37,423 bases of DNA from positions 1 to 37,423 of the IMG/VR virus record IMGVR_UViG_3300031957_002612. One strand, given 5' to 3'. Shown one piece after another: positions 20,519 through 27,180 of this stretch. Each line of letters opens with the position of its first letter. Position 1 is the first letter of the stretch. This stretch comes from a virus. The notes beneath the pieces were generated by a model, which had not been told where the DNA came from, made no database searches, and worked only from the letters and a program-made list of their open reading frames with translations. The translations under genes were made by a program, and so were the position numbers.

Positions 20519-21475
20519 TCAGGCAGGGAACCTGAGAATATCGGGATCGTGATCGGGGGGATCCTGCGTCTGAAAGGCTGCCGGCTGGCTGGCATGCGTG
20601 GCCAGCTCTCTCAGATGCTCGGTCAGATTCGCATAGCTCCTGCGCGTGGTATCGATGCTGGAGTGACCCAGCATTTCCTGTGCAGCGCCGGGGCTCTGCT
20701 GGAACAGTCTGGATCCACAGGTAGACCGCAGCTGATGGAATGTCAGATGCTGTGCCCGGGGCAGTCCGGCTGCATCCTGGATGCTGTGCCAGTGCTGATA
20801 CAGAATCCGCACCCCCTTTGATTTGGGAAAGACCAGTTCCCGCTCTGACCAGATTTTCTGCAGATGCTCCACTGCCGTGGGATGCAGTGGCAGTACCCTG
20901 AGTTTCCCGGTTTTCTCGGCACGGAACTGGAACGCGTGATTGTCCAGATCCAGATCCTGCATCCGCAGATTGAACACATCGTTCCGCCTGAGCCCCGTAT
21001 TGAACAGGAACACCAGCAGCGCCTGCCACCAGGCACCGGCACCGAATTCGAAGCGGGGCCAGGTCGCCTCTGCTGCAGCCTGGTAGATGGCACCCAGCTC
21101 CGCATCTGTGGCCACGCGGGGCAGCTTCTCCGGTTCCCTGGCGCGGGGCACATACACAAAATCGGGAATGATGGCCAGTCCGCCCGGATTGGTTTTCCCT
21201 TTTGGGGCCAGCCGATTCAGAACGGCCATGATGTGCGCCCGGGCTTTGTTGAACGTGCTGGGGCTCAGCTGCTGCAGGAAAGCGGTTTTGAATTTGGTGA
21301 GTGTGAGATTGTTGATCTGCTGAATATCGGGATCGTCGGTCAGCGCCTCCCAATGGTCGAACACTTTTGCATATTCGTCCCTGGTGCGGGGCTTCAATTC
21401 TGACTGATCGTAATAAGCTAGATATGCCTGTCTGAGTGTGGTGGTTTTGTGGTTGTGTTTGATGGAATCGATCAT
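20519..21475 (-). CDS. int: Tyrosine site-specific integrase
   Basis: 318 aa from ATG 21475 with AGGAG about 9 nt upstream; a TTG at 21502 is in frame but less likely. An N-terminal SAM-like domain (TTTLRQAYLAYYDQSELKPR through ARAHIMAVLNRL) is followed by the catalytic domain. Catalytic residues appear as R163 in FNTGLRRNDV, K188 in AEKTGKLRVLPL, H247 and R250 in HQLRSTCGS, H271 in LGHSSIDTT and nucleophile Y281 in RRSYANL. It catalyses recombination between attP and host attB. The attP core lies about 0.75 kb away. A terminator follows. No excisionase is obvious nearby. Confidence 0.95.
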   Translation of the reverse strand: MIDSIKHNHKTTTLRQAYLAYYDQSELKPRTRDEYAKVFDHWEALTDDPDIQQINNLTLTKFKTAFLQQLSPSTFNKARAHIMAVLNRLAPKGKTNPGGLAIIPDFVYVPRAREPEKLPRVATDAELGAIYQAAAEATWPRFEFGAGAWWQALLVFLFNTGLRRNDVFNLRMQDLDLDNHAFQFRAEKTGKLRVLPLHPTAVEHLQKIWSERELVFPKSKGVRILYQHWHSIQDAAGLPRAQHLTFHQLRSTCGSRLFQQSPGAAQEMLGHSSIDTTRRSYANLTEHLRELATHASQPAAFQTQDPPDHDPDILRFPA

Positions 21476-21755
21476 CGATGCAGACTCCTGATAGTTGCTC
21501 AAACAGTGGGAACTGAGTGCCTGCTTGCAGTTCCTGCCTGTCCTTGATCCATCGTGCCTCCGTGTGAGCGTTGCCGGTTTGATCCTGTAACTGAATTAAA
21601 GACAAAAGGGTGCTTTGATCCACTCCCCAGACCATCCGATTTTCTGTCTTTGTCGTCAATCTAAAAACCAGCATCTCTCGGCCCGTCCATGATAAGCGCG
21701 TACAGTGGGCGCAATTTTCCCGATCATGTGTTTTTTTCAGGGGACGAAAAAGCGG

Positions 21756-21789
21756 GCTGGCTGACCATGCAGGCGCACGATCAGCCAGC
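21756..21789. terminator. Hairpin in the leader of the integrase gene
   Basis: GCTGGCTGA (21756-21764) and TCAGCCAGC (21781-21789) form a perfect 9-bp stem. On the minus strand CCGCTTTTT follows closely, so it can act as a terminator or attenuator for transcripts moving toward integrase. It lies about 280 nt before the integrase start. Confidence 0.5.
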
Positions 21790-21860
21790 GTTTATTTTCT
21801 GGAAAAGAAGAAGAAGCCCAGAACCCGCATTAAATCGACTCCCTAGATCGGCACACGCCA

Positions 21861-21909
21861 TACGAACAAGGCCGACCGTTACAAACGTAATGTGTTGAAC
21901 GTTCGCAAC
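21861..21909. promoter_or_regulatory. Cluster of TACGAAC/GAACGT-type motifs
   Basis: TACGAACA (21861-21868), the partly palindromic TTACAAACGTAA (21879-21890) and GTTGAAC-GTTCGCAAC with centre GAACGTTC (21894-21909) lie close together. All resemble TACGAACGTA at 22129-22138 and its inverse at 21961-21969. They could be arm-type integrase sites or repressor operators. Confidence 0.4.
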
Positions 21910-21960
21910 AGTCACGATCTGAAAGCCGATGAGACGGTTTTTAGAATGGCTTAGAAGCGG

Positions 21961-21979
21961 ACGTTCGTAGTTTTTGTGC
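21961..21979 (-). repeat. Long inverted repeat, left copy (GCACAAAAACTACGAACGT)
   Basis: Read on the minus strand, this 19-nt sequence matches GCACAAAAATACGAACGT at 22120-22137 on the plus strand, with one inserted base. It begins at the expected start of transcription of the 21987-22016 promoter. Arm-type recombination site or operator half. Confidence 0.6.
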
Positions 21980-21986
21980 GGGGATC

Positions 21987-22016
21987 ATTCTGCGCAGCGT
22001 TAAGGTACTTTGTCAA
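21987..22016 (-). promoter_or_regulatory. Candidate sigma70-type promoter toward integrase
   Basis: Minus strand: TTGACA (22016-22011), an 18-nt spacer, then CAGAAT (21992-21987). The -35 is perfect and the -10 matches TATAAT at four of six. The start would lie near 21980, within the inverted-repeat copy. It sits about 500 nt before the integrase start. Confidence 0.4.
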
Positions 22017-22032
22017 ATGAATTCGACAAAGT
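22007..22032. promoter_or_regulatory. Operator-like palindrome over the -35 box
   Basis: ACTTTGTC and GACAAAGT are exact inverted repeats separated by 10 bases, and the TTGACA hexamer falls inside the structure. This arrangement is typical of a dimeric repressor site blocking RNA polymerase. The regulator is not identified. Confidence 0.5.
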
Positions 22033-22056
22033 TTTCAGAAAAGAAATGAGATTGGG

Positions 22057-22094
22057 AAAAAGGGATACCGGACTTCGTATCCGGTATCCCTTTT
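22057..22094. terminator. Bidirectional rho-independent terminator
   Basis: AAAAAGGGATACCGGA and TCCGGTATCCCTTTT form a long stem with a 7-nt loop containing CTTCG, with A-run on one side and T-run on the other. It can stop minus-strand late transcripts before the integrase region and also plus-strand transcription. Confidence 0.85.
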
Positions 22095-22119
22095 GGATGG
22101 TGGCAGCGCGTGAGAATTT

Positions 22120-22137
22120 GCACAAAAATACGAACGT
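22120..22137 (+). repeat. Long inverted repeat, right copy (GCACAAAAATACGAACGT)
   Basis: Plus-strand partner of 21961-21979. The two copies face each other across the promoter, palindrome and bidirectional terminator, and this copy lies about 75 nt from the attP core. Confidence 0.6.
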
Positions 22138-22138
22138 A

Positions 22139-22165
22139 AACAGCACAGTTTGAGGCTGTTTTTTC
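22139..22165 (+). terminator. Short plus-strand terminator-like hairpin
   Basis: AACAGC and GCTGTT form a 6-bp stem around ACAGTTTGAG, followed by a TTTT run on the plus strand. It is weak and has no certain upstream plus-strand gene. Confidence 0.3.
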
Positions 22166-22212
22166 AATTTGTGTGACTCCTTACAAGCCACATTTCATCA
22201 CACGCCACCAAA

Positions 22213-22262
22213 GCGAGGCCGACGGGACTTGAACCCGCAACCCCCGGATCGACAGTCCGGGG
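22213..22262 (-). other. attP core: 3' part of a tRNA-Asp (GTC) gene
   Basis: Minus-strand reading gives CCGGA-CTGTCGA-TCCGG (anticodon arm, anticodon GTC), then GGGTT, the T-arm GCGGG-TTCAAGT-CCCGT, acceptor CGGCCTC and G. The 5' half that should follow beyond 22262 does not form a D-arm or acceptor, so this is not a whole tRNA. A tRNA 3' end near an integrase gene is the classic phage attachment core; insertion into attB would restore the host tRNA. A 9-bp inverted repeat, CAAGCCACA (22184-22192) and TGTGGCTTG (22283-22291), flanks it. Confidence 0.9.
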
Positions 22263-22288
22263 TATGTAAGCAAAATCAGCTGTGTGGC

Positions 22289-22316
22289 TTGCTCCTGATC
22301 TGATGGGTGGTACCAT
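22289..22316 (+). promoter_or_regulatory. Weak candidate promoter for the plus-strand gene
   Basis: TTGCTC, 16 bases, then TACCAT, ending about 53 nt before the start codon at 22370. Both hexamers deviate from consensus. It is offered only because the plus-strand gene must have a promoter close by. Confidence 0.25.
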
Positions 22317-22369
22317 GGAAACAGTTTTGCTCAACAGATTGAATCTATCGTTTTTTCAGGAGTGCTGTG

Positions 22370-22606
22370 ATGAAATTTCAAAACCCTGCGAATGGATATA
22401 CTGTGAAAGTATCCTCCCTCTGCTGGCTGTGGGTGCTGCTGTTTGGGGGCATCTATTTTGCCGTGAAAGGAGTCTGGCGCCACTTCATTGCCGGGATCCT
22501 GCTGGCCATCCCCACTGCCGGGATCAGCTGGCTGCTCTATCCGTTTTTTGCCAAAGGGATCATGAGGCATCATTATCTGAGCCAGGGCTGGCGCCGGATC
22601 GGTTGA
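22370..22606 (+). CDS. Small membrane protein, only plus-strand gene, next to attP
   Basis: 78 aa from ATG 22370 with AGGAG (22358-22362) seven bases upstream; a GTG codon at 22367 is in frame but less likely. MKFQNPANGYTVKVSSLCWL, then LLFGGIYFAVKGVWRHFIAG and ILLAIPTAGISWLLYPFFAK show two to three membrane segments and a basic tail (GIMRHHYLSQGWRR). Similar short proteins occur in many bacteria and prophages, but I know of no firm function. As an oppositely oriented gene beside the attachment site it is a likely lysogenic-conversion (moron) gene. Confidence 0.75.
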   Translation: MKFQNPANGYTVKVSSLCWLWVLLFGGIYFAVKGVWRHFIAGILLAIPTAGISWLLYPFFAKGIMRHHYLSQGWRRIG

Positions 22607-22892
22607 CCCGCTCATAATATTTTTTCACCAGCCAGCGGATCCCCGTGATCGTCGTCAACCAGCGGACCACTGTGCCACTGCCGGGGATGCAGGCATTCAT
22701 GCTCTGTTCACGCTGCGGACAACCACAGCCCCGGGGTTTCGCCCGGGGGGCATCCGGCCTGGACTCGGGATCGAAGGGGGGCAGCTCAAAACCCTGGCGC
22801 TCCCAGTGCTGCCGATAGACCAGAATGGCCTCTGTGCTGTGATGTGAGGCACCGCTGGCGATCAACCGTTGATGCTGGTTTAAAGGTTTCAT
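22560..22892 (-). CDS. Small hypothetical protein at the end of the structural operon
   Basis: 110 aa from ATG 22892, ATGA with the preceding stop. It has a short helical N-terminus with several His/Gln residues (NQHQRLIASGASHHSTEAIL), a middle CGCPQREQSMNAC, and a C-terminal WLVKKYYERVNR. The last 47 nt overlap the end of the plus-strand membrane gene, so the two genes converge tail-to-tail. Function unknown; its place at the end of the tail genes is the only clue. Confidence 0.65.
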   Translation of the reverse strand: MKPLNQHQRLIASGASHHSTEAILVYRQHWERQGFELPPFDPESRPDAPRAKPRGCGCPQREQSMNACIPGSGTVVRWLTTITGIRWLVKKYYERVNRSGASPGSDNDAS

Positions 22893-23965
22893 GAATCAGG
22901 CAGCTCATCCAGGCACTGCAGCCGGCAGATATTCCCATAAAATTCGTCAATGTCCCCCAGGTTTTTGCACAGAGGCACATCCATCATATTGGCATCACCG
23001 GCCAGGAAGACCCAGCCGGCCCCCTCTGCAGGATAGCGATTGCCAGCCATCACACAATTGGACGTGTCAGTGGTTCCCGTGCCGGGATCGTACACATAAG
23101 CAATCGTAGTGCTGCCGTTTTCGTTGACCTTGGATGCCCCACCGATGCCGAAAAAAAACACGTTCTGCGTGCCTTCGGTATCGTTAAAAAATGGATGGGT
23201 ATCATCGGCCACGATCGCGCCCACCTGGCAACCCACCACCAGATCATCCAACGTAAGATAGGCATCTCCTCCGATGGCTGCATAGAACGCATTCATCGCA
23301 TTGATTTCCTGCTGAGACATACAGGATGGGGCATTCTCTACCTCAGCAAAGACAACCACGGATCTGCCAGACTTGATGAATTCAATAATGGCATCTGTAT
23401 AACGGGGGGTGTTCCAGGTACAGATGGCATTGTCACCATCACAGCCGTTTGTACCAGCAGTCAGAAACAGAATATCGATATCGGATGCCAGCAGGGCATC
23501 GGCAAACGCGCGCTCGTAAGGTTCATATTGAAAGTAAGGATAACACTGGACGTTACAGGGGGGCAGGCATTCCAGGCTTTTCAGTTCCCACTGCAGCTCA
23601 TCCGTGGCATAGTTCCGCATGTACCGCGCGTAACCGGTTCGACAATACAAATCAGAGTAGGGCTCCACCAGGTTGCAGCCCACGTGATCATGCACGATGA
23701 TTTCCCGATCATCATTTTCCTTCGAGGCACTGCCCACGCCGTAATCATAGCCCACGATTCTGGCAGTGGCGCTGATGGGGGTTGTGCTGTCATCAATCGA
23801 CTTGATTTTTACCCGCACCTCTGAACCACCGGTTCCCCCGCCCGTGGGGAATTCATTGCGGTACCTGGCCCCGGTTTTCTGCATCCCCTCCAGCTTGCGC
23901 ACCGCATTCCTGGTGCGGATGAAATCCTGCTTTTTATTGAATCCGAATACTTTTTTTCTGGCCAC
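22889..23965 (-). CDS. Distal tail protein: duplicated N-terminal domain plus extra C-terminal domain
   Basis: 358 aa from GTG 23965 (VARKKVFGFNKKQDFIRTRN), the same start context as the paralogue before it. Residues 1-125 repeat the fold and many residues of the 134-aa neighbour, including GARxR, GGG, the VxDxxGCxL block, RxGYARxM and QWE. Residues about 126-358 are a separate alpha/beta domain (DILFLTAGTN, RSVVVFAEVENAP, AGWVFLAGDANMM) with the strand order of a glutamine-amidotransferase-like or flavodoxin-like fold and many Cys. Its catalytic residues cannot be assigned. Likely a tail-tip protein. Confidence 0.7.
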   Translation of the reverse strand: MARKKVFGFNKKQDFIRTRNAVRKLEGMQKTGARYRNEFPTGGGTGGSEVRVKIKSIDDSTTPISATARIVGYDYGVGSASKENDDREIIVHDHVGCNLVEPYSDLYCRTGYARYMRNYATDELQWELKSLECLPPCNVQCYPYFQYEPYERAFADALLASDIDILFLTAGTNGCDGDNAICTWNTPRYTDAIIEFIKSGRSVVVFAEVENAPSCMSQQEINAMNAFYAAIGGDAYLTLDDLVVGCQVGAIVADDTHPFFNDTEGTQNVFFFGIGGASKVNENGSTTIAYVYDPGTGTTDTSNCVMAGNRYPAEGAGWVFLAGDANMMDVPLCKNLGDIDEFYGNICRLQCLDELPDS

Positions 23966-23976
23966 GGTTCTCAGTC
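23900..23976. repeat. 77-bp near-identical repeat, copy 1
   Basis: Nearly identical to 24316-24392, with one mismatch seen (G/C in the start region). It covers the ribosome-binding region, GTG start and first 20 codons of the second paralogue. Confidence 0.9.
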
Positions 23977-24381
23977 CTACGGGGGGCAAATCTGGTTCAC
24001 TTCCCACTGCGCCGTTGAATCACCCACATCATGCATCAAACGGGCATAGCCCTGCTTGCCGATCAGGCTGGCCCCCTCTGACAGATAGCAGCCTGCTTTG
24101 TCGTAAACAGTCAGCTGGTTGCTCTCATCCTGCTGGGGCACTTTGGTCCGGTTCGAATCCGTGGCCAGCACGGTCACCACTGCTGATTTCGGGCTGGCTG
24201 CCGTATTCACGGAATCCACCTCAAAGCGGATTTCCACACCGCCGGCACGCCCGCCCCCCAGAGGATATTTCCTCCGGTTGCGGGCACCGGCACGATGCAT
24301 GGTTTCAATGGTTTTCACCGCATTCCTGGTGCGGATGAAATCCTGCTTTTTATTGAATCCGAATACTTTTTTTCTCGCCAC
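23977..24381 (-). CDS. Distal tail protein, short paralogue
   Basis: 134 aa from GTG 24381, chosen because the adjacent paralogue starts at the same codon in an identical context. ARKKVFGFNKKQDFIRTRNA opens the protein; a GGG-rich hinge, beta strands (GVEIRFEVDSVN) and the block QLTVYDKAGCYLSEGASLIG follow. It has only the domain that the next gene carries at its N-terminus. Likely a tail-tip or baseplate subunit by position between tape measure and the end of the structural block. Confidence 0.7.
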   Translation of the reverse strand: MARKKVFGFNKKQDFIRTRNAVKTIETMHRAGARNRRKYPLGGGRAGGVEIRFEVDSVNTAASPKSAVVTVLATDSNRTKVPQQDESNQLTVYDKAGCYLSEGASLIGKQGYARLMHDVGDSTAQWEVNQICPP

Positions 24382-24392
24382 GGTTCTCAGTC
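24316..24392. repeat. 77-bp near-identical repeat, copy 2
   Basis: Second copy, at the 5' end of the 134-aa paralogue, 416 bp away. It retains the same GTG start and leader. DNA identity is far higher than in the rest of the two genes, so a recent duplication or gene conversion is likely. Confidence 0.9.
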
Positions 24393-24755
24393 TTCCAGCA
24401 GAAGAAATTGCACGTTACAGGCTGCGCTATTCGCTCTCAGCTGCAGAGTGACACCGCTGGCGATCGGCAGCACCGCGGGATAGCCGGGCTTCAGTTTGGC
24501 GATGGCTTCAAATGAGGCAGAGACATCCTTGCCGATTTCGACATAGTTGGTATCGTCCAGGTTTCGCAGGATCAGAATGCCTGGTGTGGCAACGTCTCCC
24601 ACATCCAGATCCTCTGCCGTAGTGCCTACGTCGATCACCCCAGACAGTGCCCCCTGTGCCGCCTGATCCAATGACAGCTGGCCCATGTCCCAGCGATCCT
24701 TGAAATCACCATTCACCACGCGTGAATTGATCGTCAGTTTAATTTCATCAGCCAT
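24387..24755 (-). CDS. Distal tail structural protein
   Basis: 122 aa from ATG 24755 (MADEIKLTINSRVVNGDFKD), one base after the preceding stop; a longer frame from 24812 would lie mainly inside the previous gene. It is all beta, with strands such as TPGILILRNLDDTNYVEIGK and VLPIASGVTLQLRANSAACN. The pattern of IxLRNLD...YVEIG...F..LxPG......ASGVTLQ is that of a family of small phage virion proteins found downstream of tape measure genes. Function in assembly is not known precisely. Confidence 0.75.
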   Translation of the reverse strand: MADEIKLTINSRVVNGDFKDRWDMGQLSLDQAAQGALSGVIDVGTTAEDLDVGDVATPGILILRNLDDTNYVEIGKDVSASFEAIAKLKPGYPAVLPIASGVTLQLRANSAACNVQFLLLED

Positions 24756-24756
24756 C

Positions 24757-25647
24757 TTATGCCCCATCGATTCCAGGCAGATCCACAAAACTGATCTTGG
24801 GATAGCCTTCAAAGTCTAAGTAAATTGCATCAGCCGGGGTGGGATTCAGAATGGCAGCACCTGAGCCATTCAACAGCACCGGCTGTTTCACATCCTCATC
24901 ATCAATCTTGATCGGTTTTTTCACATCGTCCCCATCCACGGTTTCGATTTCATGCAGCCCCTGATCCAGCATTTTCAGTTTCCACGTTTCCTCCAGCACC
25001 GTGGCCAGATGCAGCTGGTAAGACAGTGTAAAATATTCATAGTCCCCCTCTGACTTGATATCACTGATGCGCAGCCCGGATACCTTGGCCACTTCTGCCG
25101 GGATGGGCACACCCCGGATTGTGAATGCATTGGCGTTGATCACATTCCGATGTGTCATGATCCAGGCAGGGATGCTGGTAACATCTTTCTCCACGCTGAT
25201 CACCCAGCGTGAAACCTCAATTTCAATCGGCGGATCTGGATAGTCCCCGGCAGAATTCAGCGTAGGTTCCCCGTTGATATCCCGATAGATGGGCAGCATG
25301 AATTCCGCTGAATCCCATTCAACCCGCGCTTTCCTCAGTGTGGGATCGGGCTCATTCTCCCGCTCTTTTTCCTCATCGGTCAGCGGTTCGGAACTCCACA
25401 GCAGCTGCCCTGTCCATTCGTGCCAACTCAGTGACTGTTCCAGGTTGATCTGCCTGAGAGTCATCAGGGGATTATCCGGATGCTGTGAAAAATAAGCGGG
25501 CAGCGCAGCACGAATTTCCGCCACAGTAGTGACCGTGGGGTGCGGATCACAGGTGACGCGGATGGGCTCCATCAGGGTTTCATTGATCAATCCCTGGTAG
25601 TTGCTGACCCTGCCGAAATCCTCTTTTCTATATTTCTTTACCGCCAT
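24757..25647 (-). CDS. Distal tail protein
   Basis: 296 aa, starting MAVKKYRKEDFGRVSNYQGL. It lies 9 nt after the tape measure stop, where a distal tail (Dit-like) or equivalent is usual. The text is mixed: an N-terminal helical region (TTVAEIRAALPAYFSQ), a central beta region (PIEIEVSRWVISVEKDVTSI and YFTLSYQLHLA) and an acidic C-terminal part. I recognise no specific Dit signature. A virion role is inferred from position. Confidence 0.65.
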   Translation of the reverse strand: MAVKKYRKEDFGRVSNYQGLINETLMEPIRVTCDPHPTVTTVAEIRAALPAYFSQHPDNPLMTLRQINLEQSLSWHEWTGQLLWSSEPLTDEEKERENEPDPTLRKARVEWDSAEFMLPIYRDINGEPTLNSAGDYPDPPIEIEVSRWVISVEKDVTSIPAWIMTHRNVINANAFTIRGVPIPAEVAKVSGLRISDIKSEGDYEYFTLSYQLHLATVLEETWKLKMLDQGLHEIETVDGDDVKKPIKIDDEDVKQPVLLNGSGAAILNPTPADAIYLDFEGYPKISFVDLPGIDGA

Positions 25648-25656
25648 CAGTATCCC

Positions 25657-27180
25657 TTAGAAATTCAGCCCCGCCATGGCAGCATCAGCCTGGTTCTGTT
25701 TCAGAATGTCTTTCACCTGGTTGACCGCTTTGGTCTGTTTTTTCTGTTCCTTCACCTGCTCCTTTTGCGCTTTCAAAATCTGCTCGTCCACTTTCTGGCC
25801 GGCCTGGTTGACGTTCCGCACGATGGATGAAACCGCCTCCCGGCTGAATTTCAGGGCTGCCCCAAATGATCCCGCCGATGCGGTTTTTTTATCCTTCACC
25901 TCATCGGCTTTGGCATCATCGGCACCCCCTTTGCGGGGCTCCGCTTTGGGGGCACTTTTCGCCCAGCCGGCTGCCTCCATGAATTCTTTCTGCCGTTGGA
26001 ATACCAGCTGGGCCAGCCCTTTTCTGATACCCTGTTCCATGTTCTTAACTTCATCAGCCAGTGCTGCCTCACCTGCATCAATGCCCCCATCACCAAACCA
26101 GCCGCGCAGCTTGTTAAATGTCTGCAGCCCTGCCAGCTGCATTTTCTTCATCTGCAGCGTGAAGATTTCGCCCATGTTGGAAAATCCATATTCCACCGTG
26201 GCCAGGAATTTCACGATCCCGATGGTGATATCCCGGAACGTGGATTCTGAATTGCCAAAGATGGTAGAGAACATCGTTCTCACAGCACCCAGCACCGTGC
26301 CGATCATGCCAAACAGGGCACCGAATGCAGAACGGGCTGTGCGGATCCAGACGGTCACCATGGCCAGCACGGGCTTGAGCGCGGAACGCACGCCCTGCAG
26401 GAACGTGATCGATCCACTCAGCATGCCCTTTAAATCGAAACCATCAACAAAGGCTTGAGAAATATCCTTGAGGATGAACAGTGCATTATCCTTGAGGGTT
26501 GACCAGATCCCGCCCAGCGTCTGGCTCTGTTTCTCCATGGCGTTCTCAAACAGTCCGCCCTCCTGCACCACGGATTCCAGTGCTGCCTGGATCTCACCCA
26601 GACCGATTTTCCCCGTGGATGCCAGGGATCTGATGGCGCTCTGGGGCTGGCCCATGACTTTGGCCAGTGCCTGATAGATGGGTACCCCTCTATCTGCCAG
26701 CCGGTTGACATCTCCCAGCGCAGCCACGCCCGAGGCTTTGACCTTGCCGTAGATATCCACGAAATCGGCAATGGGCTTCTGCGTGCCTGCAGCCAGGTCA
26801 CCGAGTGTTTTCATCAGCCCCATCACATCATCACCGGCCACACCGAAGGCCAGCAGCTGCTGTGCGCTTTCCTTCAGGCCCTGCAGCTGGAATGGTGTGG
26901 ATGCTGCAAAGGCTTCGATTTCACCCAGCAGTGATTTGGCCCGCTCGGCGGATCCCAGCATCGTGGTGAAAGCAACCTCTGCCTGCTCCGCAGAGGTTAC
27001 CATCTGCAGCCCCGCACCGACCGTGGCAGAGGCTGCCAGGGCAGTGAAGCCGACCACAGCAGCAGCCAGGCCACCCCGGATGAATCCGGCAAATGATCCC
27101 AGCTTGCTCTGTGACTGATCGAGGCCCTGGTTGAATTTCTTGGAATTCAATCCCAGACCAACTACCAGGTTGCCGAACAT
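25657..27180 (-). CDS. Tail tape measure protein
   Basis: 507 aa, with ATG 27180 overlapping the chaperone stop (ATGA). The N-terminal region (LGLNSKKFNQGLDQSQSKLG, then FIRGGLAAAVVGFTALAASA) and the section with TPFQLQGLKESAQQLLAFGV, DVNRLADRGVPIYQALAKVM and LESVVQEGGLFENAMEKQSQ are hallmark tape-measure sequences. Hydrophobic helices at about 245-305 may enter membranes during DNA ejection. The C-terminal 120 residues are charged and helical (KEQVKEQKKQTKAVNQ). By the usual 0.15 nm per residue rule the tail would be about 75 nm, short for a siphovirus; that is an estimate, not a measurement. Confidence 0.9.
   Translation of the reverse strand: MFGNLVVGLGLNSKKFNQGLDQSQSKLGSFAGFIRGGLAAAVVGFTALAASATVGAGLQMVTSAEQAEVAFTTMLGSAERAKSLLGEIEAFAASTPFQLQGLKESAQQLLAFGVAGDDVMGLMKTLGDLAAGTQKPIADFVDIYGKVKASGVAALGDVNRLADRGVPIYQALAKVMGQPQSAIRSLASTGKIGLGEIQAALESVVQEGGLFENAMEKQSQTLGGIWSTLKDNALFILKDISQAFVDGFDLKGMLSGSITFLQGVRSALKPVLAMVTVWIRTARSAFGALFGMIGTVLGAVRTMFSTIFGNSESTFRDITIGIVKFLATVEYGFSNMGEIFTLQMKKMQLAGLQTFNKLRGWFGDGGIDAGEAALADEVKNMEQGIRKGLAQLVFQRQKEFMEAAGWAKSAPKAEPRKGGADDAKADEVKDKKTASAGSFGAALKFSREAVSSIVRNVNQAGQKVDEQILKAQKEQVKEQKKQTKAVNQVKDILKQNQADAAMAGLNF

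Noticed and set aside
20169-21674. A 501-codon open frame on the minus strand covering the integrase gene in another phase.
   Set aside because: Its central part has shadow-type composition (Arg/Ser/Gly/His-rich, no motif), while the other phase encodes a complete tyrosine integrase. Only the last 78 codons, from ATG 20405, are accepted as a gene.
21689-21898. Plus-strand 69-codon frame in the integrase leader.
   Set aside because: No ribosome-binding site, unconvincing composition, and it covers hairpin and operator-like DNA.
22000-22191. Minus-strand 63-codon frame near attP.
   Set aside because: It runs through a strong bidirectional terminator and the promoter/palindrome region.
24150-24160. 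GGTTCGAATCC, a T-arm consensus on the plus strand.
   Set aside because: It lies within a tail gene, has no flanking stem and no acceptor partner, so it is a chance match. It also shows that such a match alone is weak evidence.
25676-26458. A 260-codon plus-strand frame antisense to the tape measure gene; similar long antisense frames at 2608-3384, 15995-16714 and 8081-8524.
   Set aside because: They are mirror frames of real minus-strand genes, with Ser/Cys/Arg-rich text and no motifs.
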